Shown: positions 51,378 through 60,859, counted from the stretch's first letter. The stretch is DNA of 64,000 nt from Micromonospora profundi (GCF_011927785.1 NZ_JAATJK010000001.1:1674001-1738000); one strand, 5' to 3'. Made by a program: numbers and translations. The notes: generated by a model not told the origin, from the letters alone.

Positions 51378-54300
51378 ATGACCAGAAACGTACGACGAGC
51401 ACTCGCCGCGATAGCGGCTCTCGCGACACTCATCCCGGCGACGTCGGCGGCAGCCGCGCCGCGACCGGCAGCGGCACCACAGGCGGCGCAGCCGCAGAAG
51501 ACGGCGGTCCTGGTGTTCCACGGCCCGGTGGCCGAGCAGCAGGACCCGGTGGCGCGCGCCGCGGACACCATCCGGCAACTTGGCGCCGGTCATGACATCG
51601 ATGTCATCACCACCAGTGACCCCAGCGTGTTCACAGCGTCCGGGCTGTCCGCGTACCGCAGCGTGGTCTTTCTCTCCGCGACGGGCGCCGCGCTCAACCG
51701 CGACCAGGAGTCGGCGCTGCAGAACTACATGAAGGCCGGCGGCGGCTTCGTCGGCATCGCCGACGCCGCCCGCGCGCAGGTCGACTCCGCCTGGTTCACA
51801 GGCCTGATCGGCGCCCGCCCGGCGGGCGCCATCCCGGTGGCCGAGCCGGTCGCCCGGGTGACCGCCAGCGGCGAGAACCCGCCGGACGAGACCAAGGAGA
51901 AGCTCACCGATGGCGACGCCAACACCAAGTGGCTGGTCCGCACCGCAACCGGCTGGGTCGCCTACGAACTGAGCGCGCCGAAGCAGGTCACCGGGTACGC
52001 GCTGACGTCGGCGAACGACTTCACCGGCCGCGATCCGAAGGACTGGACGCTCCAGGGCTCGGCGGACGGCCAGAGCTGGACCGACCTTGACCGGCGCACC
52101 GGTCAGGTCTTCCCCGAGCGCTTCCAAACCCGCCGCTTCGACATCACCACCCCGCGGGAGTTCACGCACTTCCGGCTGAACATCACAGCGAACAGCGGGG
52201 AGCCTCTGATCCAGCTCGCCGACCTGCGGCTGTTCACCGGCGACACAAGCGCGCCGCAGATCCCACCGGTGAACCGGGCGGTGGTCAACATCCTGGACCG
52301 CCACCACCCGGCCACCGAGTCCCTGCCGATGACGATCACGCGGTCGGACCGCTGGGACAACTGGGACCCGAACCCGATCGGCACCGTGCACACCCTCGCC
52401 CAGGTCGAGGAGCGGCACTACAACCCCGGGCCGGGCGCCAACGGGCCGTTCCACCCGGTGTCCTGGTGCCGGGACTACGACGGCGGCCGGTCGTTCTACA
52501 CGGGCATGGGCCACACCGAGGGCAGCTACGGCGAGGAGGCGTTCCGCACGCACCTGGCCGGCGCCCTCAACTGGACCACCGGTCGCGTCCGCGGCGACTG
52601 CCAGGCCACTATCGCGTCCAACTACAAGGTGGAGCGACTCACCGCTGCCAACCAGACCGGTCAGCTGGACCAGATCGGCGAGCCGCACGGGCTGACCATC
52701 GCCCCCGACGGCACCGTCTTCTACGTCGGCAAGGCGGCCTGCCCGACCGGCCCGATCGCGGACTGGAACGACCCGAACGTCGGTAAGGGCTGCGGCACCA
52801 TCCACTCGTGGGACCCGCGTACCAAACAGGCAAAGCTGCTCACCACCCTCGAGGTGATGGGCAACCGGGGCAGCGGCTCGGAGCTGGTGAAGAACGAGGA
52901 GGGCCTGCTCGGCATCGTGCCCGACCCGAAGTTCGCCGAGAACGGGTGGCTCTACGTCTACTGGATGCCGCACGAGTCGATCGACAGGGTGAAGCGGGTC
53001 GGGCAGCGGACCATCTCGCGGTTCACCTACGACCGCGAGGCGCAGAGGATCGACCAGGCCACCCGCAAGGATCTGCTGGAGTTCCCGGTGCAGATCCACA
53101 GCTGCTGCCACGCCGGTGGCGGCATGGCGTTCGACGCCAAGGGCAACCTGTACGTCGGCTCCGGCGACAACAACTCCTCCGAGGGGTCGCAGGGCTACTC
53201 CGGCAACAACTGGACCCAGGAGTACCAGGGGATCTCGTTCCAGGACGCCCGCCGTACGTCGGGTAACACGAACGACCTCGCCGGAAAGATCATCCGAATC
53301 CACCCGGAGGCGGACGGCACGTACACCATCCCGGAGGGCAACCTGTTCCCACCGGGCACCGAGAAGACCCGTCCGGAGATCTACGTGATGGGCGTGCGCA
53401 ACATCGCCCGACTCCAGGTCGACCCGGAGCACCAGTGGCTGACCGCCGGCTGGGTCGGTCCGGACGCCTCGTCGCCCAGCCCCACCCTCGGTCCGGCCAA
53501 GTACGAGACCGCCACGATCATCACCGAGGCCGGCAACCACGGTTGGCCGTACTGCATGGGCAACCGGCAGCCGTACCGGGACCGCAGCAACACCGACGCG
53601 AGCGTGCTGACCGGCTGGTACGACTGCGACAACCTGAAGAACACCTCACCTCGCAACACCGGTCTGGTGGACATCCCGGCGGCCCGGGACAACATGATCT
53701 GGTATTCGCCCGACGGCGGGGGACCGGTCTTCCCGAAGCGCACCGACGGCAGTGGCCTGCCGACGTACGTCGCGGCCGACGCCACATACACCCAGCCCTA
53801 CCTGCGCGGCGGCGGACAGGCCGTCATGTCCGGTCCGACCTACCACCGCGACCGCGTCGACACCGACAGCGGCGTGGCCTGGCCGGCGTACTGGGACGAG
53901 AAGTGGTTCATCGGCGACCAGTCGAACGCCAACAACCGTGTCGCCGTCACCGTCGACCCGGCCGGCGTGCCGCAGGCAACCCCGCCGGTGTACGCCGAGA
54001 CGCTGCGGGCCATCATCCCCAGCGGCAACGGCGACACCCGGCTGCAGAGCTGGATGGACGCCAAGTTCGGCCCGGACGGCGCGCTCTACCTGCTGGACTA
54101 CGGAGGCGGTTTCTTCAGCCTGCACCCCAACCAGAAGCTGATCCGGATCACCTACACCGGCGGGGCGCCCACTCCCGTACCGTCGGCGAACTCGGTGGCC
54201 GTGCAGAACAAGCCGCTGACCATCGCCTTCGACGGTTCCCGCTCCGGCGGCGTCAGCCACCGCTGGGAGTTCGGCGATGGCGCCACGTCGACCGAGGCGA

Positions 54301-55313
54301 ACCCCCGGCACACGTACGCCACTGTCGGCACCTACACGGCGAAGCTGACAGTCACGTACGCCGACGGTGAGACGGCGACGGTGCAGTCCACTGTCACTGT
54401 GGGCTGTGCGGTGCCCGATGCCCGGCAGACCGTGTGGCTCGATGACACGGACAGCACGGTGCCGAACCGCACTGTGGGGCAGGGGTGCACCATCAACGAC
54501 CTGCTCGACGACGAGAGCGCCTGGCCCGACCACAACAGCTTCGTGCGGCACGTGACAGCGGTGACCGACGCGTTGCGGGACGACGACCTGCTCAACGCCC
54601 GTGAGGCCGGCACGCTCACCCGTCTGGCCGCCGCGTCGGAGATCGGTCGGGACGGACGCACCGGCTACGAGCCGCTCTTCGACGGCACCGCCGAGTCGCT
54701 TCGCGGCTGGCAGCAGGCGCCGACCGGGTCGTTCGCGATCCAGCCGGACGGGTCGTTGCGGTCCAGCGGTGGTCTGGGAATGCTCTGGCACACAAAGGAA
54801 CTCGGGGACTTCTCCCTGAGGGTGCAGTTCCGCGACATCGCGCCCGGCGACAATCGGGCCAACACCGGCGTCTTCATCAGGTTCCCCGACCTGCGGACCC
54901 CGCTGGAGCAACGCCCGCCGGGCAGCTGCGGCACCGTCGGATCGGCCCGGACCTCGCAGGCGTGGATGGCCATCTACTGCGGACACGAGATCCAGATCTA
55001 CGACGGTGAGACCGGTGAGCCGCAGAAGACCGGCTCGGTCTACAACTTCGACCCCGTGCCGCTGGCCCAGGCCGGCGTCACCCCGAAGAACCAGTGGAAC
55101 GACTACGAGATCCGCGTGGTCGGCCAGCACTACACCATGATCCGCAACGGTGTGGTGATCAACGAGTTCGACAACACGCCGGGCAAACAGTCCTCCCGCG
55201 CCGGCGACCCACCGACGGACCTGCGGCAGTTCCTGCGCGGCTTCATCGGCCTGCAGAACCACGGTGACAACGACCTGACCGAGTTCCGCAACATCCGCGT
55301 GCGGGAACTCTAG
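51378..55313 (+). CDS. Large secreted multidomain protein: ThuA / F5-8C / sugar dehydrogenase / PKD / DUF1080
   Basis: A 1311-residue exported protein with a Sec signal peptide (ends ~residue 27). ThuA-like (trehalose utilisation) fold begins at ~41, is interrupted by a complete F5/8-type (discoidin) carbohydrate-binding domain at ~160-290 (KEKLTDGDANTKWL to LADLRLF), then resumes ~298-408 (ILDRHHPATESLP, GMGHTEGSY). A glucose/sorbosone-dehydrogenase beta-propeller spans ~416-928 (EPHGLTIAPDG, EEGLLGIVPDPKFAENGWLY, EAGNHGWPYC). PKD is ~935-1012. An unassigned ~80-residue GCTINDL module is ~1013-1091. DUF1080 (3-keto-glucoside hydrolase-like) is ~1096-1311. It likely binds and oxidises or cleaves a glycan outside the cell. 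Confidence 0.88.
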   Translation: MTRNVRRALAAIAALATLIPATSAAAAPRPAAAPQAAQPQKTAVLVFHGPVAEQQDPVARAADTIRQLGAGHDIDVITTSDPSVFTASGLSAYRSVVFLSATGAALNRDQESALQNYMKAGGGFVGIADAARAQVDSAWFTGLIGARPAGAIPVAEPVARVTASGENPPDETKEKLTDGDANTKWLVRTATGWVAYELSAPKQVTGYALTSANDFTGRDPKDWTLQGSADGQSWTDLDRRTGQVFPERFQTRRFDITTPREFTHFRLNITANSGEPLIQLADLRLFTGDTSAPQIPPVNRAVVNILDRHHPATESLPMTITRSDRWDNWDPNPIGTVHTLAQVEERHYNPGPGANGPFHPVSWCRDYDGGRSFYTGMGHTEGSYGEEAFRTHLAGALNWTTGRVRGDCQATIASNYKVERLTAANQTGQLDQIGEPHGLTIAPDGTVFYVGKAACPTGPIADWNDPNVGKGCGTIHSWDPRTKQAKLLTTLEVMGNRGSGSELVKNEEGLLGIVPDPKFAENGWLYVYWMPHESIDRVKRVGQRTISRFTYDREAQRIDQATRKDLLEFPVQIHSCCHAGGGMAFDAKGNLYVGSGDNNSSEGSQGYSGNNWTQEYQGISFQDARRTSGNTNDLAGKIIRIHPEADGTYTIPEGNLFPPGTEKTRPEIYVMGVRNIARLQVDPEHQWLTAGWVGPDASSPSPTLGPAKYETATIITEAGNHGWPYCMGNRQPYRDRSNTDASVLTGWYDCDNLKNTSPRNTGLVDIPAARDNMIWYSPDGGGPVFPKRTDGSGLPTYVAADATYTQPYLRGGGQAVMSGPTYHRDRVDTDSGVAWPAYWDEKWFIGDQSNANNRVAVTVDPAGVPQATPPVYAETLRAIIPSGNGDTRLQSWMDAKFGPDGALYLLDYGGGFFSLHPNQKLIRITYTGGAPTPVPSANSVAVQNKPLTIAFDGSRSGGVSHRWEFGDGATSTEANPRHTYATVGTYTAKLTVTYADGETATVQSTVTVGCAVPDARQTVWLDDTDSTVPNRTVGQGCTINDLLDDESAWPDHNSFVRHVTAVTDALRDDDLLNAREAGTLTRLAAASEIGRDGRTGYEPLFDGTAESLRGWQQAPTGSFAIQPDGSLRSSGGLGMLWHTKELGDFSLRVQFRDIAPGDNRANTGVFIRFPDLRTPLEQRPPGSCGTVGSARTSQAWMAIYCGHEIQIYDGETGEPQKTGSVYNFDPVPLAQAGVTPKNQWNDYEIRVVGQHYTMIRNGVVINEFDNTPGKQSSRAGDPPTDLRQFLRGFIGLQNHGDNDLTEFRNIRVREL

Positions 55314-55321
55314 GAGAGACG

Positions 55322-56848
55322 ATGCCCCGACGACTGACGGCAGCGCTGGCGGCGCTCCTGCTCACGGTGACCCCGTGGGCAGCGACGCCCGCCTCCGCCG
55401 CCCCACGCGCCGCGGACCAGGTGCTGACCTGGACCGCCGACGACGACATCACCCGCTACAAGTCCGCTCCCACCCAGGCGGTGGCCGGTGCGACAACGAT
55501 CATCTGGGAGAACAGCGCGGCCACCGGAAACACCACAGGGATGCCGCACACACTGACCTTCGACACCAGCACCGAGGGCTACAACCACGACGTCACGCTG
55601 AACATCCTTGCCAACCCGTTCGACGTCAACAACGGGCGCCACGAGGCGACAGTGACGCTGACCCCGGGCCGCTACCGCTACTTCTGCACCATCCCCGGCC
55701 ACAGCCAGATGGTCGGCGAACTGGTGGTCACCGACGGCGGTGGCGGCGACGACACCACACCGCCGACGGTGACCGGCGCCGTGTCGGGTGACCGCGACCA
55801 GGACGGCAACTACGTCGCCGCCGCAACGGTGACAGTGACGGCCACCGACGCGGGCTCCGGCGTGGACACCGTCGAATACCAGGTCGACGACACGAGCTTC
55901 CAGCCGTACACGCAGCCGGTGCGCGTCACGGCGATCGGCGACCACTCGGTGCAGTTCCGCGCCACCGACCAGGCCGGCAACACCAGCGCTGTCGGCTCGG
56001 TGTCGTTCCGGATCGTCGAACCGACCCAGGAGGACACCACCCCGCCGGTGGTGACGGCCGCGCTGACCGGCGACCGCGACGGCGACGGCAACTACGTCGG
56101 TACGGCCACCGCCACGCTCACCGCCACCGACGAGGGGTCCGGTGTCGCCACCATCGAGTACTCCCTCGACGGGGGCGCCTTCACCGCGTACGCGAATCCG
56201 GTCGTCGTGAACACGGTGGGGATGCACATGCTGCACTACCGGGCGACGGACGTCGCCGGAAACACGTCGGCCGAGCAGATGGCGCACTTCACAGTCGTCG
56301 CACCGCCGGCCGAGGACATCACCCCACCCACGGTCTCCGCCACGGTGGCCGGTGACCGCAACGACGACGGCGCGTACGTCGGAGGTGCGACGGTCACAGT
56401 CACCGCCACCGACGACGAATCGGGCGTGGCGAAGGTCGAGTACGCGCTCGACACCGGAGCCTGGACCACGTACTCCGGGCCGGTCACCGTCCGTGCCGTC
56501 GGCGCGCACACAGTGCGGTACCGGGCGACCGACACCGCCGGAAACACCTCCACGGAGCAGTCGACGACGTTCACGGTGGTGGCCGACGGCACCGACGCCT
56601 GCCCCGAGTCCGACACCCGGCCCACGGTGATCATCGACGGCGACGACACAGGTGTGGCAAACGTCGACACCGGCGACGGCTGCACCATCAACGATCTGAT
56701 CGACGAACACGCCGACCACCCCGGCCACGCCGAGTTCGTCAGGCACGTCGAGGCGGTCACCACCGCGCTCGTGACCGCCGGCACGCTCGACCGGCGGCAG
56801 CAGGGCGCCATCGTCCGGGCCGCGGCCCGATCGGACGTCGGCGCATGA
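55322..56848 (+). CDS. Secreted cupredoxin with three Ig-like repeats and GCTINDL module
   Basis: A 508-residue exported protein. After a Sec signal (~residue 26) comes a plastocyanin/azurin-like domain (~32-140) with a type 1 copper site: His in TGMPHTLTF, then Cys, His and Met in YFCTIPGHSQM. Three OmpL47/Ig-like repeats follow, each ~95 residues, starting at DTTPPTVTGAVSGDRDQDGN, DTTPPVVTAALTGDRDGDGN and DITPPTVSATVAGDRNDDGA. The last ~80 residues (428-508) repeat the GCTINDLIDE..FVRHVEAVT module of the preceding gene. It could pass electrons between the sugar dehydrogenase and the laccase. Confidence 0.88.
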   Translation: MPRRLTAALAALLLTVTPWAATPASAAPRAADQVLTWTADDDITRYKSAPTQAVAGATTIIWENSAATGNTTGMPHTLTFDTSTEGYNHDVTLNILANPFDVNNGRHEATVTLTPGRYRYFCTIPGHSQMVGELVVTDGGGGDDTTPPTVTGAVSGDRDQDGNYVAAATVTVTATDAGSGVDTVEYQVDDTSFQPYTQPVRVTAIGDHSVQFRATDQAGNTSAVGSVSFRIVEPTQEDTTPPVVTAALTGDRDGDGNYVGTATATLTATDEGSGVATIEYSLDGGAFTAYANPVVVNTVGMHMLHYRATDVAGNTSAEQMAHFTVVAPPAEDITPPTVSATVAGDRNDDGAYVGGATVTVTATDDESGVAKVEYALDTGAWTTYSGPVTVRAVGAHTVRYRATDTAGNTSTEQSTTFTVVADGTDACPESDTRPTVIIDGDDTGVANVDTGDGCTINDLIDEHADHPGHAEFVRHVEAVTTALVTAGTLDRRQQGAIVRAAARSDVGA

Positions 56849-56880
56849 GTCCTCGAATCTCACCGACAGGGAGTACAACG

Positions 56881-57858
56881 ATGCCCGGACGTACCGTCGT
56901 CAAGCTGGCCACCGTGAGCGCCGTCGTCGCCGCCTCGGTGCTGGCGGTGGCGCCCTCCGCACACGCCGACCTGGTCACCCACTGCATCGGCACCGGCGGC
57001 GCGGTGACCGTCCCCAACGACCTACTCGTGCCGGCCGGCAAGTCCTGCTCGCTGACCGGCACCACGATCACCGGCAATGTCACAGTCGCGGCCGGCGGCA
57101 ACCTGGTGGTCACCGGTGGTCGCATCAGCGGTGAGGTACGCGTCGCCGCGGACGGCTACCTCGACGCCACCGACACGAGCGTCGACGGCCAGGTGGTGCT
57201 GGCCGCCGGAGGGTACGGCGTCTTCCTCAAGGCCGCCCAGACCGGCACCGTGACGGTGCGGCCGAAGGGCACCGCGACCATCGACAGCTTCCTGTTCGTG
57301 GAGGAGTCGACGATCGTCGGGCACGTCAACGCGAGCGCCGGTGAGGTCCGGCTCGACAGTGGAACCCAGGTGCAGCGCAACCTGAGCAGCACCGGCACCT
57401 ACTACACCGATGTGCACGACTCGTTCGTCGACGGCACCCTGTCGGTGCTGAACAGCTCCACGGGCAGCGTGGTGTGCGGCAGTGCGGTCCGGGGCCGGGC
57501 CACCTTCGCCGGCAATCTGGGCGGGGTGCAGCTCGGCCCGAACGGGGTCCTCGACAGCTGCGCCTCCGGCGGCTACTGGGGTGCGGACGTCAGCATCACC
57601 AGCACCACAGGTGGCGTCACCGTGGACGACAACATCATCAACGGCCAGTTGACGGTGACGTCGAACGACCCGGCCGCCCAGGTGGCCGAGAACAACCGGA
57701 TCCGCGGCGGCGTGACGGGTGACCAGGCGGACGCGACCGCCAACCGGGCCGCCCGGGTGGCCGGCCCGGATCGGGAGGAGGCCGGCGAGCAGCGGGCTGA
57801 GGTTCGCCGTACCTCGGCCGAGCGGGCAGCCAGCGCGGCGGGCGCCGCCCGGCTGTAG
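56881..57858 (+). CDS. Secreted beta-helix-like protein of unknown function
   Basis: A 325-residue exported protein with a Sec signal ending after AHA (~residue 29). The body is a run of short beta-rich repeats (GNVTVAAGGNLVVTGGRISG, EVRVAADGYLDATDTSVDG, QVVLAAGG) as in right-handed beta-helix or polymer-forming surface proteins. Four Cys are visible. The last ~50 residues are charged and helical. The ATG at 56881 has GGGAG 8 bases upstream; an ATG at 56845 overlaps the preceding stop. It is the last gene of the laccase operon and is followed by a strong hairpin. Confidence 0.75.
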   Translation: MPGRTVVKLATVSAVVAASVLAVAPSAHADLVTHCIGTGGAVTVPNDLLVPAGKSCSLTGTTITGNVTVAAGGNLVVTGGRISGEVRVAADGYLDATDTSVDGQVVLAAGGYGVFLKAAQTGTVTVRPKGTATIDSFLFVEESTIVGHVNASAGEVRLDSGTQVQRNLSSTGTYYTDVHDSFVDGTLSVLNSSTGSVVCGSAVRGRATFAGNLGGVQLGPNGVLDSCASGGYWGADVSITSTTGGVTVDDNIINGQLTVTSNDPAAQVAENNRIRGGVTGDQADATANRAARVAGPDREEAGEQRAEVRRTSAERAASAAGAARL

Positions 57859-57874
57859 GTAGCCGGCACCGTAA

Positions 57875-57910
57875 CGCCGGGCCGGACGTCAGCAGGCGTC
57901 CGGCCCGGCG
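57875..57910. terminator. Bidirectional hairpin terminator
   Basis: A perfect 14-bp stem (CGCCGGGCCGGACG, 57875-57888, with 57897-57910) and an 8-base loop between the convergent laccase operon and the cyclase gene. On the minus strand it is followed by TTACGG, with no long T-run. Confidence 0.75.
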
Positions 57911-57945
57911 CTCGTCGCCGACGTGGCCTCAGAAGCGGTGGGCGC

Positions 57946-58923
57946 TCACTTGATGGCGAGCGCGTTGGGCGGGGAGCCGACCCCACCCGGGATGTTCAGT
58001 GGTTTGCAGGTCAGGAAGAAGTCGTAGCGGCCGTCCTGCGCGCAGCTCGCGGCGAGCTGGTCGAGCCTCCACAGCTCGCCCATTGCCATGCCGAGCAGGG
58101 CGATCAGCGGTCGGTGCAGCATGCCGCTGTGGTTCACGCCGCGCTCGGGCGCGCGTTCGCCTGTCACCCGGAAGTCCGAGTCGATGACGGGGTCGGCCTC
58201 GACGGCGGGTGTGTCACTGGCGACGAGCGCGATCTCGTGGTCCCACAGCCACCGCAGTGTCTGCTCGCGTTGGGCCAGCCCGGGGGACCGGTTGCGGGTG
58301 TTGAACTCGATGCGCTCCGGGCGTGACTTCGACACGTAGTTCTCGGCCCAGCCGGTGCGCAGCAGCAGGATGTCGCCGCCCCGCCACTGGACGCCCTGGT
58401 CGGCGGCTATGGCGTCAAGCGTCGGCGCGTCGAGGACCACTGTCGTCTCGCAGTCGTACTCGCGGCCGTGCGTCGCGAAGAAGCGAGCTACGTCCAGCAG
58501 CACGCCCCGGCCCGCGATGCCCGACTCGGCCCAGTTGTGGATGCCCAACCGCATCGAGTCGCTCGTGTTGTCGGAGGCCGCGAGCCCGTTGTAGAAACCG
58601 TGTCGCGGATGGCCGATGTGGCGCAGCGCGTCCAGCTGCGACGTGGACTGGAGATAGAACGAGTCGAGCCAGTCGTCGCGGTGGAACTCGTTGTTGGCGA
58701 ACACGTGGTGCGCCGTGGCCGGGCGGGTGCCGGTCGGGTACGGGTCGAAGGCGTTGACGGGGTAGTCGAGGTTGAACCTGCGGCCGCTGCGGACGAGTCG
58801 CGCGGCCGCCGCCACCCGCTCGGGCGTCAGGAGGTTGATGGTGCCCAGTTCGTCGTCGCGGCCGAAGACGTCCCAGCTCGAGTGGGGCGGGTCCGCGGAG
58901 GAGAGTTCGTCATAGGTCGGCAT
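57946..58923 (-). CDS. Cyclase-family (kynurenine formamidase-like) hydrolase
   Basis: A 325-residue metal hydrolase of the PF04199 cyclase family. GRDDELGTINLLTPERVAAA marks the longer subgroup. The metal segment reads QSTSQLDALRHIGHP, with Ser-Thr-Ser-Gln in place of the canonical HxGTHxD start. VDVSDTPAVEAD-like and NHSGMLHRPLIALLG blocks follow. Members hydrolyse amides, lactones or cyclic acids. It starts at the ATG at 58923, overlapping the IclR gene by 14 bp; a GTG at 58935 is possible. Together with an importer and IclR it suggests catabolism of a small organic amide or acid. Confidence 0.85.
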   Translation of the reverse strand: MPTYDELSSADPPHSSWDVFGRDDELGTINLLTPERVAAAARLVRSGRRFNLDYPVNAFDPYPTGTRPATAHHVFANNEFHRDDWLDSFYLQSTSQLDALRHIGHPRHGFYNGLAASDNTSDSMRLGIHNWAESGIAGRGVLLDVARFFATHGREYDCETTVVLDAPTLDAIAADQGVQWRGGDILLLRTGWAENYVSKSRPERIEFNTRNRSPGLAQREQTLRWLWDHEIALVASDTPAVEADPVIDSDFRVTGERAPERGVNHSGMLHRPLIALLGMAMGELWRLDQLAASCAQDGRYDFFLTCKPLNIPGGVGSPPNALAIK

Positions 58924-59674
58924 GTGGCCCTTCACCTGGAGCCTTCAGTTCGTCGCTGAGCGCGGTGGCGGTTGCCAGGAGTTGGTCGAGTGCGGTGGCA
59001 AGGTCGAGTTCCCCGGCGCCGAGGATCGCCACGGTGGCGCACATTCCCTGCTCGTCGAAGACCGGCGCCGCCATGGCGAACAGGCCGCCGCTGTGCCGGG
59101 CGATGCTGAACCCCTGCCGGCGGGCGGAGTAGATCTCGGACTCCAGCCGGGCCTTGTCAACCGCCGACATTCCCTCCGTGGCGGCGTCAAGCGCTGACGG
59201 ATCGGCGTACGCGAGGAACAAGTGGGTCTGGGCCGCGGTCATGTCGAGCTTCGAGCCGGCGTGCACGGTCACTACGACCATTCGACTCGTGTCCTCCTCG
59301 ACGAGGGCGACCACCGGCTCCGTGGCGCCGCGGATGCTGAGCACCGCCGTCATGCGGACGGCGGTGCGCAGCTTCCGCAGGTGGGGGCCGGCGATCTCGA
59401 CGATGCGTTGGCGTCCCAGGGCCTGGATGCCCAGCTCCAGCATCAGTCCGCCGAGCGCGAACGTTCCCCGACGGGTGCCTCGTTCGAGGATGCCTGCGGC
59501 CACCATCGATGCGCAGTACCGGTAGGCCGTTGTGCGGTTCAGGCCGGTGCGTTCGGCAACGTCCGCCGCTGTGAGCTCGAGGACCCGAGGGCCGAACAGC
59601 GCTAGGATCTGGCCGACGCGCGCAACGGCCCGGATGTCGGAGCTCGAAGCCTCGGTCGGGTCAAAGTTCGCCAT
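58910..59674 (-). CDS. IclR-family transcriptional regulator
   Basis: A 254-residue IclR-type regulator. The winged helix lies at ~18-75 (VGQILALFGPRVLELTAADV, TGLNRTTAYRYCASMVAAGI). The effector domain of GAF type follows (AGPHLRKLRTAVRMTAVLS, FSIARHSGGLFAMAAPVFDE, ATVAILG). Catabolic IclR proteins bind small acids. The ATG at 59674 is taken as the start; a GTG at 59692 would add six residues. GTTCAC/GGAAC arms lie just upstream (59687-59706), suggesting autoregulation. Confidence 0.9.
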   Translation of the reverse strand: MANFDPTEASSSDIRAVARVGQILALFGPRVLELTAADVAERTGLNRTTAYRYCASMVAAGILERGTRRGTFALGGLMLELGIQALGRQRIVEIAGPHLRKLRTAVRMTAVLSIRGATEPVVALVEEDTSRMVVVTVHAGSKLDMTAAQTHLFLAYADPSALDAATEGMSAVDKARLESEIYSARRQGFSIARHSGGLFAMAAPVFDEQGMCATVAILGAGELDLATALDQLLATATALSDELKAPGEGPHADL

Positions 59675-59686
59675 CGCTGAATCGTA

Positions 59687-59706
59687 GTTCACAGAGGGAA
59701 CGTTCA
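59687..59706. promoter_or_regulatory. GTTC/GAAC arms before the IclR gene
   Basis: GTTCAC (59687-59692), GGAAC (59697-59701) and GTTCA (59702-59706) are the same half-sites as in the palindrome at 60950-60964. Confidence 0.4.
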
Positions 59707-59736
59707 GGTTTCAGTGTGACCCGTGGGGGAGTGGCG

Positions 59737-60807
59737 TCATCCGGCCAACCAATTGGTGAGCTTCGTCGTCACCTCGTTGAAGTTGGTGGCGTACCAGCCG
59801 ACGTCCTGAAGGACCGTTTCGCCGGTATTGGCGGGGCCGTAGACCTCTACCTTCTTGGCGTTCTGCGAGAGGTTCGACTTGGCGGCGAGGTTCACCGGCG
59901 CGGTGCCGAGGGCCTCGGAGATGCCGGCGACGGCTTCGGGGCTCACCACCGTCGGCAGGAACCGTTGTGCGGCCTGGACGTTCGCCGAGCCCTTCGGGAC
60001 CGCGAAGGCGTTGATGGAGGCGACCGTCACGTCCCAGACGACCGTGACGTCGGTGCCCTCGTCCATCAGCGGTACGAGTCGCGAGTCCGCAAGGAGAAAC
60101 ATGTCGACCTGCTTCGATCCGACCGCCTGTTGCAGCGCGCCGACGTTCGGGGCGAACGTCGTGACGTCGCGGATGCTGTCGAGCTTCTTGAGCGAGCGGT
60201 CGACGTCTAGCGGGTAGAGGTCCTTCGGGGCCACGCCGTCGGCCAGCAGCGGATATTCAAGGATGCCGTTCTGGATGTTGGTGAGGATGCCGCGCCGGCC
60301 GGGGAACTTCTGGATGTCGAAGAAGTCAGCGATCGTCTTCGGCGCCTTGCTGGCGTCCGGGAACGCCTCGGTGCGATAGGCGAACGGTGACGCGTTGATG
60401 AAGTTGCCGATGTAGCACTCGCCGATGGTGCCCTCGACGAGGTCCTTCTTGTCGACAGCGGAGAAGTCGAGCTTCTCGAAGAGGGTCCCGCAGTTCTGGG
60501 TGGCGGCCGCCGGGGCGACCGCCACCACGTCCCACAGCACGGAGTTGCTCTGCACCTGGGCCTTCACCTGGGCGACGTCCGGCGGTGAGGAATTGACGAA
60601 TGTGACGTTGGGGTTCGCGGCCGTGTAGGGCTTCTGGTAGTGCTGGATCATCGCCTCCTGGCCGACCCCGCCGTACGCGACGAACGTCAGTTTGACCGGG
60701 CCGTCCGGGTCTGTCGCAGAGGCCGTCTCGCCGCCACAGGCGGCCAGCAGGGCCACGGCGGTGATCGCGCTGATGGTCGCGAGACCGCGACTAGTTCTGG
60801 TCACCAT
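59737..60807 (-). CDS. Polyamine-type (PotD-like) solute-binding lipoprotein
   Basis: A 356-residue extracellular binding protein. The signal peptide ends at lipobox LAAC (~residue 24). The fold and blocks (VKLTFVAYGGVGQEAMIQHY, WDVVAVAP, IADFFDIQKFPGRRGI, EYPLLADGVAPKDLYPLDVD) match PotD/spermidine-putrescine-like proteins for amines or organic anions. GAAGGA stands 7 bases before the ATG at 60807; a GTG two codons upstream is weaker. A 160-base gap with palindromes separates it from the ATPase, so it probably has its own promoter. Confidence 0.9.
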   Translation of the reverse strand: MVTRTSRGLATISAITAVALLAACGGETASATDPDGPVKLTFVAYGGVGQEAMIQHYQKPYTAANPNVTFVNSSPPDVAQVKAQVQSNSVLWDVVAVAPAAATQNCGTLFEKLDFSAVDKKDLVEGTIGECYIGNFINASPFAYRTEAFPDASKAPKTIADFFDIQKFPGRRGILTNIQNGILEYPLLADGVAPKDLYPLDVDRSLKKLDSIRDVTTFAPNVGALQQAVGSKQVDMFLLADSRLVPLMDEGTDVTVVWDVTVASINAFAVPKGSANVQAAQRFLPTVVSPEAVAGISEALGTAPVNLAAKSNLSQNAKKVEVYGPANTGETVLQDVGWYATNFNEVTTKLTNWLAG

Positions 60808-60859
60808 CGTCACTTCCTTCGGTATAGGTCCGTACGCGAGCCTGATTGTTCAAAGTGCG

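Noticed and set aside
50529..53540. About 1000-codon minus-strand open frame opposite the laccase operon
   Set aside because: It lies antisense to the laccase and ThuA genes, whose domains are certain. The composition is that of a shadow frame.
55740..56580. DNA-level tandem repeats in the cupredoxin gene
   Set aside because: The three ~95-residue Ig-like repeats are similar in protein but have diverged in DNA, so they are domain repeats and not a repeat element.
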